This document shows, piece by piece, positions 8,181 through 17,102 of a DNA stretch of 64,000 nucleotides. Position 1 is the first letter of the stretch; each line of letters begins with the position of its first letter. The position numbers were made by a program, and so were the translations under genes. Source of the stretch: Comamonas thiooxydans (GTDB lineage Bacteria > Pseudomonadota > Gammaproteobacteria > Burkholderiales > Burkholderiaceae_C); contig NZ_BBVD01000004.1 in the NCBI RefSeq assembly GCF_000964545.1, positions 124,001 through 188,000 of the forward strand. The letters run 5' to 3'. Below the pieces are notes generated by a model. The model was not told where the DNA came from, did not search any database, and worked only from the letters and a program-made list of their open reading frames with translations.

Positions 8181-9680
8181 TTAACCTTTGAGAGCTTCAG
8201 ATACCTCATGACTGCCTTCTGAAACTGATTGAACCGGAATTTCAAGTCTTACTAATAGGCCTTTACCGAAACTTCCATCTGAAAAACTCAGTACACCTTG
8301 ATGCAATTGCGTTATTTCATCGGCAATTGCCAGGCCCAGACCGGTTCCCTCTTCAATCACTCCCTGGGCGCGATAGAAACGCTGGGTAATCTGGCTGCGC
8401 TCTTCTTCGGGCACGCCGGGCCCGTCATCGTCAACCTCGACAAAAGCCCATTGCTGCACACCCGCCATCTGCAGCAGGGTTGCATCGTCCGTGCCCACGG
8501 GCCGGGGGCGCAGACCGCAGCGCAAGGTGACACTGCCGCCTCTGGGCGTGTACTTGATGGCGTTTTCCACCAGGTTGGAAACCAGTTCGCGCAGCAACCA
8601 GCTATGGCCCCAGACCGATGCAGCCTCGACCTCGAGGCCAAAGTCCAGATGCTTGATCGAGGCACGATCGATAAAGGTCTCGAGCATGCTCTCGCAAAGT
8701 TCCTTGAGGTCCACCTCCTGCAGCGGCTGCACCTCGGCATTGCGCGCATCGGCACGCGACAGGGCCAGCAGCTGACGCGCCAGCTGGGAGGTGCGCCGGG
8801 TTGCATCGCGCAACTGCTCGATCTGCTCCACCGTGAGCACGACCTGCGCCTGCTCCCCTGTCCGCTTGGCCAGGCGCCTGGCCTCCTGCCCGCTCAGGGC
8901 CCAGGCCTCCACCTGGGTCTGCAAGGCCGCCAGCGGCGTGCGCAGCTGATGGGCTGCATCGGCGACGAAACGGCGCTGGCCTTCGGCCTGGGCATTGACC
9001 AGGGAGAACAGGCGATTGAGCGAGCGCACCAGCGGGCGGACCTCGGCTGGCGAGGTCTGCTCGTCGATCGGGCTCAGATCGCGCGGCGAGCGGCGCTCCA
9101 CCGCCTGAGTCAGCTTGTGCAGCGGCTTGAAGGCCCGGCTCACCGACCAGTAAATGGCCACGGCCGCGCCCGCAATCAGCAGCAAATTGGGCAGCAGCAC
9201 ATGCATCAGCAACTGGCGCACCCATTGCTGACGCACATCGCTGCTGTCGGCCAGCATGACGACCATCTCGCCGGCGCCATAGGTTTCGGCCTTGAGCACG
9301 GCAACGCGATAGGTCACACCGTCGTGCTCCTGGCTGTGGAATTCCGCCGTGCCGGTCGCCGGCACATCGAAGTTGATCCAGGTATCGCCTGCCACCACAT
9401 TGCCCTGCAGATCGCCCACGGCATAGCCTGCTTCATCGCCCTGATTGCGCAAAAAGTCTTCAACGCTTGGCGTCAGCGACACCAGCGGCGGCGTGCCGTC
9501 CGCAATCGAGGGCGCGAGCACCGAATCGGCCAGGGCCGGCAGCAAGCGCAACAAACGCTGGTCATGCTGGGTGGAGGCCTCATCCGCGGCGCTGTAGCTG
9601 AACCAGCCACCCATGGCTGCCAACAGCATCAGCGGCACCAAAAGCAGAACCAGCAGCCGAAAACGCAGATTGGCGGTCAT
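8181..9680 (-). CDS. Sensor histidine kinase, TctE/QseC-like
   Basis: This 499-residue inner-membrane kinase is paired with the response regulator upstream. TM1 is at about residues 8-30, a periplasmic domain follows (about 31-155, similar to the 2CSK_N sensor domain of TctE), and TM2 is at about 157-180. The phosphoacceptor is His244 in DAAHQLRTPL. The N-box is NLVENAIKYTP and the ATP-lid glycines are in DDDGPGVP and GTGLGLAI. No PAS domain is visible. There is an insertion of about 20 residues after the H-box helix (EARRLAKRTGEQAQVVL). TctE kinases sense tricarboxylates, but the ligand here is unknown and no transporter is adjacent. Confidence 0.9.
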   Translation of the reverse strand: MTANLRFRLLVLLLVPLMLLAAMGGWFSYSAADEASTQHDQRLLRLLPALADSVLAPSIADGTPPLVSLTPSVEDFLRNQGDEAGYAVGDLQGNVVAGDTWINFDVPATGTAEFHSQEHDGVTYRVAVLKAETYGAGEMVVMLADSSDVRQQWVRQLLMHVLLPNLLLIAGAAVAIYWSVSRAFKPLHKLTQAVERRSPRDLSPIDEQTSPAEVRPLVRSLNRLFSLVNAQAEGQRRFVADAAHQLRTPLAALQTQVEAWALSGQEARRLAKRTGEQAQVVLTVEQIEQLRDATRRTSQLARQLLALSRADARNAEVQPLQEVDLKELCESMLETFIDRASIKHLDFGLEVEAASVWGHSWLLRELVSNLVENAIKYTPRGGSVTLRCGLRPRPVGTDDATLLQMAGVQQWAFVEVDDDGPGVPEEERSQITQRFYRAQGVIEEGTGLGLAIADEITQLHQGVLSFSDGSFGKGLLVRLEIPVQSVSEGSHEVSEALKG

Positions 9681-9810
9681 TAATGTTTATTGAATGAGAA
9701 CTCGGAGTATTCAATTTTCATAGCTGCAAGCGCTTCATTAATAACCGATTCAGATATATAAATAACTGAATTCCATATCAATCAATCGCTGACAGCTATC
9801 AAATAGAGAA

Positions 9811-10530
9811 TCAAACAGATTCAGGCATCAACTCCAGCCGATAACCGAAACCGCGAATGGAGCGCAGGGCCACGCCATGCGGCTCCAGTTTGCTGCGCAG
9901 GCGGGACACATAAACTTCCACGGCATTTGGCGTGATTTCACGGTCCCAACCGGTCAGGGCCTGCAGCAGCTTTTCCTTGCTGGCGGGCTTGGGGGCATTG
10001 AGCAGCAGATACTCCAGCACCGTCCATTCACGTGGCCCCAGATCGATGGGCAGCAGCTTGCCTTCAGTTTCGCCTTCCTGCGGCAACTGGCGTGCGCCGG
10101 CGCGGCGGCCAGCCGTATCCAGTTCGATACAGCCAAAGTTCAGGACAGCAGAAGTTGCTGCCTGGGAGCGGCGCATCAGCGCACGCAGGCGCGCCAGCAA
10201 CTCGGGCAGCTCGAAGGGCTTGACCATATAGTCGTCGGCACCCCAGTCCAGGCCTTGCACCCGGTCCTGCAGCGCATCGCGCGCCGTGAGGATCAACACC
10301 GGCATGGCCTTGCTTTCCACATCGCTGCTGCGCAGGCGACGCGTCAGCTCCAGGCCGTTGATGCCCGGCAGGCCGATATCGATCACCGCCACATCGAACG
10401 CTTCCTGGGCCAGCACTTCCAGTGCACGCTCGGCACTGCCCACCCAGTCCACCGCATAACCGGCATCGGAAAGACCCAGCTTGATACCGCTGGCCACCAT
10501 CACATCATCTTCCACCAGAAGCAAACGCAT
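9811..10530 (-). CDS. OmpR/TctD-like response regulator
   Basis: This 239-residue protein has an N-terminal receiver (acidic pair in VEDD, phosphoacceptor Asp51 in VIDIGLPG, switch Thr in LILTARDA, conserved Lys in VKPFEL) and a C-terminal winged helix (LGPREWTVLEYLLL, NAVEVYVSRLRSKL). The linker between the domains is long and contains EGETEGKLLP, a slightly unusual insertion. It is followed after 130 nt by its kinase gene. The gap is AT-rich, so kinase expression might also have its own promoter. The gene starts 26 nt after an intrinsic terminator belonging to argB. Confidence 0.92.
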   Translation of the reverse strand: MRLLLVEDDVMVASGIKLGLSDAGYAVDWVGSAERALEVLAQEAFDVAVIDIGLPGINGLELTRRLRSSDVESKAMPVLILTARDALQDRVQGLDWGADDYMVKPFELPELLARLRALMRRSQAATSAVLNFGCIELDTAGRRAGARQLPQEGETEGKLLPIDLGPREWTVLEYLLLNAPKPASKEKLLQALTGWDREITPNAVEVYVSRLRSKLEPHGVALRSIRGFGYRLELMPESV

Positions 10531-10549
10531 AAAGTCCTACCTCGCTCAA

Positions 10550-10575
10550 AAACAAAAGCCGCCCAAAGGCGGCTT
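10550..10575 (-). terminator. Rho-independent terminator of argB
   Basis: Minus strand: AAGCCGCC, loop TTTG, GGCGGCTT, then TTGTTTTT. It stands about 110 nt past the argB stop and just before the response regulator start, insulating the two units. Confidence 0.8.
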
Positions 10576-10687
10576 GCAGCGGAGTCCTGAGCACGACTCC
10601 ACCCGGGAAAGCCCTGCGGCGATGTTAACGCCATATGTGAAAAGTCACTCGAGAAGAGCAACCACATGTCAGGGCCAGACAGGCTCA

Positions 10688-11587
10688 TCAATGGCTGCGA
10701 ATCATCGTGCCATACGCCTGGTCCGTCAAAATTTCCAGCAGCATGGAATGCGGCACGCGTCCATCGATGATGTGCACCGCATTCACACCCGCCTTGGCAG
10801 CGTCCAGAGCGCCCGAAATCTTGGGCAGCATGCCGCCGGAAATCGTACCGTCGGCAAACAGCGCATCAATCTCGCGCGCCGTCAGATCCGTCAGCAGATT
10901 GCCTGCCTTGTCCAGAACGCCCGGAGTGTTGGTTAAAAGCACCAGCTTTTCAGCTTGCAACACTGTTGCGAGTTTGCTTGCAACCACGTCGGCGTTGATG
11001 TTGTAACTTTCGTTCTCCTCACCAAAACCGATAGGGCTGATCACCGGAATGAAAGCATCGTCCTGCAGCGCCTTCACCACACTGGGGTCGATGGCAACGA
11101 TATCGCCCACCTGACCCACATCATGCTCGATGCTCGGATCCTTGTTATCCAGCATCTTGAGCTTCTTGGCACGAATCAAGCCACCATCTCGCCCCGTCAG
11201 GCCCACGGCCTTGCCGCCGGCCTGATGGATCAGACCCACGATGTCCTGCTGCACCTCGCCGGCCAGCACCCACTCCACCACTTCCATGGTTTCTTCATCC
11301 GTGACACGCATGCCCTGAATGAATTCACCCTTCTTGCCTAGACGACCCAGCGCCGCTTCAATCTGAGGCCCACCACCATGAACCACCACAGGGTTAATCC
11401 CCACCAGCTTGAGCAACACCACATCTTCCGCAAAATCCGCCTGCAGGGCAGGATCGGTCATGGCATTGCCGCCATACTTGATGACCATGGTCTTGCCATG
11501 GAACTTGCGGATGTAGGGCAGCGCTTGCGCGAGGATTTCGGCTTTGTCGCGGGGGGCGATCTGGGTGGTGGGGTCAATGGTGGTCAT
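10688..11587 (-). CDS. argB: Acetylglutamate kinase
   Basis: ArgB phosphorylates N-acetyl-L-glutamate with ATP, the second step of arginine synthesis, in the cytoplasm. The 299-residue protein shows the amino-acid-kinase signatures: MVIKYGGNAM, VVVHGGGPQIEAAL, GLTGRDGGLIRAKKL, VLLTNTPGVLD and GGMLPKISGALDA. Arginine-sensitive members carry an N-terminal helix. About 25 residues precede the first strand here (TDPTTQIAPRDKAEILAQAL), so feedback inhibition is possible. The gene is monocistronic by appearance, with a terminator downstream, and forms the left border of the polysaccharide island. Confidence 0.95.
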   Translation of the reverse strand: MTTIDPTTQIAPRDKAEILAQALPYIRKFHGKTMVIKYGGNAMTDPALQADFAEDVVLLKLVGINPVVVHGGGPQIEAALGRLGKKGEFIQGMRVTDEETMEVVEWVLAGEVQQDIVGLIHQAGGKAVGLTGRDGGLIRAKKLKMLDNKDPSIEHDVGQVGDIVAIDPSVVKALQDDAFIPVISPIGFGEENESYNINADVVASKLATVLQAEKLVLLTNTPGVLDKAGNLLTDLTAREIDALFADGTISGGMLPKISGALDAAKAGVNAVHIIDGRVPHSMLLEILTDQAYGTMIRSH

Positions 11588-11728
11588 AGATCAAGGCTCT
11601 GTCCCGTGGGACAATGTTCAAGTCAGATGGGCTGCATTGTGCCGCAAATGCTCTTGGAGACGAGCAAGATGCCAACTTCCCCGAGTCAGCCTCCCACGAT
11701 ATAAAACAATTCCACGTCCACTCACTCC

Positions 11729-12838
11729 ATGAATTCGATTATTTTCTCTGTTCAAGAGTTATTCAGGTATGACGCGTTTCTCGCAGGTCTGGCCTCATTT
11801 ATCACCTGCGTGTTACTAGTTACCACGAAGAAGTGGCATGGCAGCTTTTCCATGGACTCTAGTAGTGGGGTGCAGAAGGTTCACACAACCCCGACTCCAC
11901 GAATTGGTGGCATTGGTATTGCCATAGGCGTCTTTGCGGGCTTCGCGGCCTCAAGCCATGATGCAGCTGCCGCAGAAAAGAGAATGATTCTTAGTGCCAT
12001 CCTCATGGCAGGGATACCCGCTTTCATTTTCGGCCTTTTGGAAGATTTGACAAAGAAAGTATCGGTAAAAATACGTCTCCTAGCCACCATGGCCTCTGGC
12101 GTTCTAGGCTGGGGCATTACAGGAACATCGCTCACCCACGTCGACATTCCAGGCCTTGACTTCTTACTGGGCTTTACCATCATCTCCGTGATATTTACCG
12201 CTATCGCTGTAGGAGGGGTTGCAAACTCCATCAACATCATCGATGGGCTAAACGGTCTTACAGCAGGCACAGCAATGATTATTCTCGCGGCTTTCGGCAT
12301 CATCGCAAGGCTGGTAGGAGATATCCCCCTCGCCTTTACCTGCTTGATTATTGCAGGTTCCGTCGCAGGTTTCTTTTTTGTCAACTGGCCAAAGGGAAAG
12401 ATATTTTTGGGAGACGGAGGTGCATATTTCCTGGGATTTACATTGGCATGGATTGCCGTGCTACTTCCTGAACGCAATCATTCTGTTTCCCCGTGGACCA
12501 GCCTACTGATTTGCTCCTACCCCATTATTGAAGTAGGCTTTAGCATTTTGCGAAGATCTCTCCGAGAAGGATATAGTCCAACTGAGCCGGACTTCTTTCA
12601 CCTGCACTCTTTGGCCAACAAACGCTGGGCACGAAAAATATTCGCCAACTTTTCAAAACCTATGCAAAATGGATTAACGTCACCTTTTCTTTGGGTATAT
12701 GCAACAATTCCTTGCATATTAGCAATTCTCACCTACCACAGTAAAATGCTTACAGCCATTTCTTTTATGGTCAGCTTCTTATGTTATTTATCCTTCTATA
12801 ATAAGTTAGCATTTTTTCGTTGGATTCCCAAAAAATGA
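11729..12838 (+). CDS. Polyprenyl-phosphate sugar-1-phosphate transferase (WecA/MraY superfamily)
   Basis: This 369-residue integral membrane enzyme starts the O-unit by moving a sugar-1-phosphate from a UDP-sugar to undecaprenyl phosphate. About ten hydrophobic helices are visible. The superfamily motifs are GLLEDLTKKVSVKIRL (Mg/prenyl-P loop), NIIDGLNGL and LGDGGAYFLGF. The first loop has Glu-Asp where MraY and WecA have Asp-Asp; I recall this variant as common in Burkholderiales, so it is not clearly a defect. It is the first gene of the rightward polysaccharide operon and overlaps the next gene by ATGA. The sugar (GlcNAc, or a deoxy-HexNAc) cannot be decided. Confidence 0.88.
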   Translation: MNSIIFSVQELFRYDAFLAGLASFITCVLLVTTKKWHGSFSMDSSSGVQKVHTTPTPRIGGIGIAIGVFAGFAASSHDAAAAEKRMILSAILMAGIPAFIFGLLEDLTKKVSVKIRLLATMASGVLGWGITGTSLTHVDIPGLDFLLGFTIISVIFTAIAVGGVANSINIIDGLNGLTAGTAMIILAAFGIIARLVGDIPLAFTCLIIAGSVAGFFFVNWPKGKIFLGDGGAYFLGFTLAWIAVLLPERNHSVSPWTSLLICSYPIIEVGFSILRRSLREGYSPTEPDFFHLHSLANKRWARKIFANFSKPMQNGLTSPFLWVYATIPCILAILTYHSKMLTAISFMVSFLCYLSFYNKLAFFRWIPKK

Positions 12839-13578
12839 AAATATCAGTCATTACTGTCTCTTTCAACAGCGAAAAAACAATAGAACGCACAATTAACTCC
12901 GTCCTAACTCAAGATTATGTTGATTATGAATACATAATAATTGACGGAGAATCAAAAGATGGAACACTGGAAATCTGCCAAAAATACTCAAATAGGATTT
13001 CTAGAATTATTTCAGAAAAGGACTCTGGAATATATGATGCCATGAACAAAGGAATATCTTTAGCATCAGGAGAAATAATCGCCATATTGAATTCTGATGA
13101 CTATTTCGCAAACAACCAAGTTTTAAAGACGGTATCAGCGAATTTCTCACCGGAAATAGATTTACTATTAGGCAACGTGGAGATATTCAACGAATCCACA
13201 AACAAGGTCAGGCGATTTTACTCATCCAAAATTTTCAATCCAAAATTGAGTAGATTCGGAATACAGCCTCCACATCCAGCCGTCTTCATAAGAAAGTCTG
13301 CATATACGAAACATGGAACTTATGACAAGCAATTGAGAATTGCCGCAGACTTCGACTTATTAACAAGGTTTTTATCTGTACTAAAGCTCAAATTCAAACG
13401 AATTGACAAAACATTGGTTCTCATGAGTGATGGGGGAATTAGTAACGGTAGTCTGAAATCGAGGCACAAGGTTTCATATGAAATAATTAAATCTCTCAAG
13501 AAAAACAATATTTACTCAAATATACTTTTTGTCAATTTAAGATTCGCAATAAAGTTATCTCAATTTATCAAAATATAG
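12835..13578 (+). CDS. Glycosyltransferase family 2 (WcaE-like)
   Basis: This 247-residue inverting GT-A enzyme is probably cytoplasmic and membrane-associated. Visible motifs are ISVITVSFNSEKTIERTINS, IDGESKDGT, SEKDSGIYDAMNKGI and the metal-binding NSDD. The SEKDSGIYDAMNKGI stretch is characteristic of the WcaE/colanic-acid group. The ATG at 12835 overlaps the preceding stop (ATGA). The gene is clearly more AT-rich than argB or the rest of the chromosome here, a sign of horizontal acquisition. It likely adds the second or third sugar to the lipid-linked unit; donor and acceptor are unknown. Confidence 0.87.
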   Translation: MKISVITVSFNSEKTIERTINSVLTQDYVDYEYIIIDGESKDGTLEICQKYSNRISRIISEKDSGIYDAMNKGISLASGEIIAILNSDDYFANNQVLKTVSANFSPEIDLLLGNVEIFNESTNKVRRFYSSKIFNPKLSRFGIQPPHPAVFIRKSAYTKHGTYDKQLRIAADFDLLTRFLSVLKLKFKRIDKTLVLMSDGGISNGSLKSRHKVSYEIIKSLKKNNIYSNILFVNLRFAIKLSQFIKI

Positions 13579-13580
13579 CC

Positions 13581-14702
13581 ATGAATAAAATTGCACTAAT
13601 CACGGGTATCACAGGACAAGATGGATCCTACCTAGCCGAATTCTTACTTGAAAAAGGTTATCAAGTACATGGTATAAAACGACGCGCGTCTTTGTTCAAT
13701 ACACAGCGTGTCGACCATATTTATCAAGATCCTCACGTTGACAATAAGAACTTCACCCTACACTACGGCGATCTTACTGACACATCAAATTTGACACGTA
13801 TTATTCAGCAGGTTCAACCTGACGAAATTTACAATCTTGGAGCGCAATCTCATGTGGCGGTTTCATTTGAATCCCCAGAATATACGGCAGATGTAGATGC
13901 AATAGGCACACTTCGGATCCTTGAATCCATTCGACTGCTAGGTTTAGAAAAGAAGACGAAATTCTATCAAGCATCCACATCCGAGCTTTATGGATTAGTG
14001 CAAGAAATCCCACAGAAGGAAAGCACTCCTTTTTACCCCCGGTCTCCATATGCAGTAGCAAAACTTTATGCATACTGGATTACTGTAAATTACCGAGAAG
14101 CATATGGAATGTACGCTTGCAACGGCATTCTTTTTAATCATGAATCCCCACGAAGAGGGGAAACTTTTGTAACCAGAAAAATTACCCGTGGTTTAGCGAA
14201 CATTGCCCAAGGCCTTGAGTCTTGCCTCTACATGGGAAATATGGACTCCTTGCGCGACTGGGGACATGCGAAAGATTATGTGCGCATGCAATGGATGATG
14301 TTACAACAGGACCAGCCAGAAGATTTTGTCATTGCCACTGGGGTCCAATACTCGGTCCGTCAATTCATCCAATGGTCAGCAGCAGAGCTCGGGATCACTC
14401 TCCGATTTGAAGGAAGTGGAGTCGATGAAATCGCAGTCATTACAAAAATTGAAGGCGACAAGGCTCCTGCCCTGAGTGTTGGCGACGTAATCGTTCACGT
14501 TGATCCACGCTACTTCCGCCCCGCAGAAGTCGAGACGCTGCTTGGAGACCCAAGCAAAGCGAAGGAAAAGCTAGGCTGGACACCAGAAATTACCGTACAA
14601 GAAATGTGTGCAGAGATGGTTGCCGAGGATCTTCAAACCGCACGTCGACATGCCTTGCTCAAGCAGCATGGTCATCATGTGCCGGTCTCTATGGAAAATT
14701 GA
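13581..14702 (+). CDS. gmd: GDP-mannose 4,6-dehydratase
   Basis: Gmd converts GDP-D-mannose to GDP-4-keto-6-deoxy-D-mannose. The 373-residue protein has the NADP-binding ITGITGQDGSYLAEFL, the KRRASLFNT loop, the substrate/catalytic ASTSELYG, and the YAVAK motif with its catalytic Tyr and Lys. FNHESPRRGETFVTRKI is diagnostic for GMD. It is followed one base later by the GDP-fucose synthase start, so the two enzymes of the GDP-L-fucose route are translationally coupled. The DNA is AT-richer in the first half than in the second. Confidence 0.96.
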   Translation: MNKIALITGITGQDGSYLAEFLLEKGYQVHGIKRRASLFNTQRVDHIYQDPHVDNKNFTLHYGDLTDTSNLTRIIQQVQPDEIYNLGAQSHVAVSFESPEYTADVDAIGTLRILESIRLLGLEKKTKFYQASTSELYGLVQEIPQKESTPFYPRSPYAVAKLYAYWITVNYREAYGMYACNGILFNHESPRRGETFVTRKITRGLANIAQGLESCLYMGNMDSLRDWGHAKDYVRMQWMMLQQDQPEDFVIATGVQYSVRQFIQWSAAELGITLRFEGSGVDEIAVITKIEGDKAPALSVGDVIVHVDPRYFRPAEVETLLGDPSKAKEKLGWTPEITVQEMCAEMVAEDLQTARRHALLKQHGHHVPVSMEN

Positions 14703-14703
14703 A

Positions 14704-15681
14704 ATGACCCGAGACACTAAAGCCCGCATCTTCGTCGCCGGCCATAGAGGCATGGTCGGTTCGGCTATTGTTCGCCGACTGTCCGAGCTTGGCTACACCC
14801 AGATCATTACGGCTATCCGCAATGAGCTTGACCTAGTCAATCAACAGGCCGTAAAAGATTTCTTCGCCTCACAGAACATTCAGCAAGTTTATATTGCTTC
14901 GGCCAAAGTGGGGGGTATTCACGCCAATAATACATACCCAGCTCAATTCATCTATGAAAACCTGATGATTGAAGCGAATTTGATTCATGCTGCACATGAG
15001 GCAGGTATACAGCAGCTGTTATTCCTTGGTAGCTCTTGTATTTATCCGAAAGCCGCACCTCAGCCAATGAAGGAAGAGGCTTTGTTGACAGGGCTGCTTG
15101 AGTCGACTAATGAACCTTATGCAATTGCAAAGATTGCGGGTATTAAGCTCTGTGAAAGTTATAACCGTCAATATGGCCGTGACTACCGGTCTGTCATGCC
15201 CACCAATCTGTATGGTCAGAATGACAATTTTCATCCAGACAACAGCCATGTGATTCCAGCCCTTATTCGTCGCTTTCATAATGCGACCATATCAAAGGCG
15301 AATGAAGTAGTGATATGGGGTTCCGGCACACCCATGCGCGAATTTTTACACGTTGATGATATGGCCGCAGCTTCGGTTCATGTGATGGAACTGGATGCAA
15401 GCCTCTACCATGCCCATACTCAACCCATGCTGTCCCATATTAATGTGGGAACAGGTGTCGATTGCACTATTCGCGAATTGGCAGAAACAATCTCAAAAGT
15501 GACAGGTTTTACCGGCCGTTTGAAGTTTGACAGTAGCAAGCCCGATGGCACACCGCGAAAACTCATGGATGTGTCGCGCCTTAAGGGCCTTGGTTGGCAA
15601 AGCACAATACCTCTAGAAGCAGGTCTGCGAAATGCGTATGACTGGTATCTTGAAAATGTCGAAAACGTACGGGCTTCCTAA
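14704..15681 (+). CDS. fcl: GDP-L-fucose synthase (3,5-epimerase/4-reductase)
   Basis: This 325-residue SDR enzyme turns GDP-4-keto-6-deoxymannose into GDP-L-fucose using NADPH. The dinucleotide motif is VAGHRGMVGSAIVRRL, the active-site region is LGSSCIYPKAAPQPM, and the catalytic pair is in YAIAK. NLYGQNDNFHPDNSHV is typical of the family. The ATG at 14704, one base after the gmd stop, is chosen over an upstream frame that runs through gmd. Its stop TAA overlaps the manC ATG by one base. Confidence 0.96.
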   Translation: MTRDTKARIFVAGHRGMVGSAIVRRLSELGYTQIITAIRNELDLVNQQAVKDFFASQNIQQVYIASAKVGGIHANNTYPAQFIYENLMIEANLIHAAHEAGIQQLLFLGSSCIYPKAAPQPMKEEALLTGLLESTNEPYAIAKIAGIKLCESYNRQYGRDYRSVMPTNLYGQNDNFHPDNSHVIPALIRRFHNATISKANEVVIWGSGTPMREFLHVDDMAAASVHVMELDASLYHAHTQPMLSHINVGTGVDCTIRELAETISKVTGFTGRLKFDSSKPDGTPRKLMDVSRLKGLGWQSTIPLEAGLRNAYDWYLENVENVRAS

Positions 15682-17102
15682 TGCGAAATACAGAGCTGCT
15701 CCCCATCGTCATGGCCGGAGGATCCGGTACTCGCTTGTGGCCCCTGTCGCGAGAACTGCATCCCAAACAGTTTCTGACGCTTCCAGGGCAAGACCTCTCT
15801 ATGCTGCAAATGACGCTAGCGCGCGTAGAAGGCTTGAGCGATATGTGTCCCCTGGTCATCAGCAACGAATCGCATCGCTTCCTGGTTGCGGAACAGCTCC
15901 GCCAAGTCGGCAAGTTGGAACACAACATTCTGCTAGAGCCTGTTGGCCGTAATACGGCCCCAGCCATTGCGCTAGCCGCACTGCATGCACAACGTAATGG
16001 CGATGATCCACTCATGTTGGTGCTTGCCGCCGACCACATAATTGGCGATGTACCTGCATTTCAAGCTGCGGTGCATGCTGCTTTGCCTCTTGCCAATGCT
16101 GGACGGTTAGTGACATTTGGCATTGTGCCAAGTACCCCTGAAACAGGGTATGGTTACATCCATCGAGGAAAGCCTTTAAGCGAACATGCTTTCGAAGTAG
16201 CTAGCTTTGTGGAAAAACCAGACCTAACTACAGCCGAGAAATATTTGGCCACCGGTGAATATGATTGGAACAGTGGCATGTTCTTATTTCGTGCCAGTGT
16301 CTATCTAAAAGAGTTAGCAGCTTATCGTCCTGATATTCTCGTAGCCTGCGAGAAATCCATCGAATCTTCACAGCCTGACCTCGACTTCATACGGATCGAA
16401 AAAGAGGCATTCATGGCATGCCCCTCAGACTCCATTGACTACGCTGTCATGGAAAAAACTCCCCATGCGGCAGTTGTACCACTTTCTGCCAACTGGAGTG
16501 ACGTAGGTGCCTTTTCCTCATTGTGGGAGGTATGCGACAAAGATAGTGATGGAAATGCATTTCATGGTGAAGTCCTAGCATGCAATACAGCCAATACCTT
16601 GGTTTTGGCTGAAAATTGCATGGTCGCCACTGTCGGAGTAAAAGACTTAGTGGTGGTTCAAACCAAGGATGCACTTCTAGTCGCTGACCTCAAGCAAGTC
16701 CAAGATGTAAAGCAGATAGTTCAGCAACTCAAATCCTCTAATCGGCCAGAGGCCCAATTACATCGTCAAGTATATCGCCCCTGGGGAAATTACGACTCCG
16801 TTGACTCCGGTATGCGCCATCAAGTCAAACGCATTACAGTTAATCCGGGAGCAAAGCTTTCAGTACAAATGCATCATCACCGAGCAGAACATTGGGTCGT
16901 AGTCTCTGGTACGGCTTTGGTTACTCTGGATGGTAAAGATACCTTGCTTACTGAAAATCAGTCGATATATCTGCCAATTGGAGCCGTTCATGCGCTGGAA
17001 AATCCAGGGAAAATTCCGCTCGAGCTAATTGAAGTTCAGGTTGGCCCATACCTTGGTGAAGATGACATTGTTCGTTTTTCAGATAAATATGGCAGATGTT
17101 AA
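15681..17102 (+). CDS. manC: Mannose-1-phosphate guanylyltransferase / mannose-6-phosphate isomerase
   Basis: This 473-residue type II bifunctional enzyme supplies GDP-mannose for gmd. The N-terminal nucleotidyltransferase has PIVMAGGSGTRLWPLSRE and FVEKPD; the C-terminal cupin isomerase (from about residue 350) has RPWGNYDSV and the metal-binding QMHHHRAEHWVVVSG. Both domains are complete. No phosphomannomutase (manB/algC) occurs in the window, so that step must be encoded elsewhere. It is coupled to fcl (TAATG) and followed directly by the GT4 gene. Confidence 0.95.
   Translation: MRNTELLPIVMAGGSGTRLWPLSRELHPKQFLTLPGQDLSMLQMTLARVEGLSDMCPLVISNESHRFLVAEQLRQVGKLEHNILLEPVGRNTAPAIALAALHAQRNGDDPLMLVLAADHIIGDVPAFQAAVHAALPLANAGRLVTFGIVPSTPETGYGYIHRGKPLSEHAFEVASFVEKPDLTTAEKYLATGEYDWNSGMFLFRASVYLKELAAYRPDILVACEKSIESSQPDLDFIRIEKEAFMACPSDSIDYAVMEKTPHAAVVPLSANWSDVGAFSSLWEVCDKDSDGNAFHGEVLACNTANTLVLAENCMVATVGVKDLVVVQTKDALLVADLKQVQDVKQIVQQLKSSNRPEAQLHRQVYRPWGNYDSVDSGMRHQVKRITVNPGAKLSVQMHHHRAEHWVVVSGTALVTLDGKDTLLTENQSIYLPIGAVHALENPGKIPLELIEVQVGPYLGEDDIVRFSDKYGRC

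Noticed and set aside
10550..10575. Operator palindrome for the response regulator
   Set aside because: The GC-rich stem with T-run on the minus strand fits an argB terminator better.
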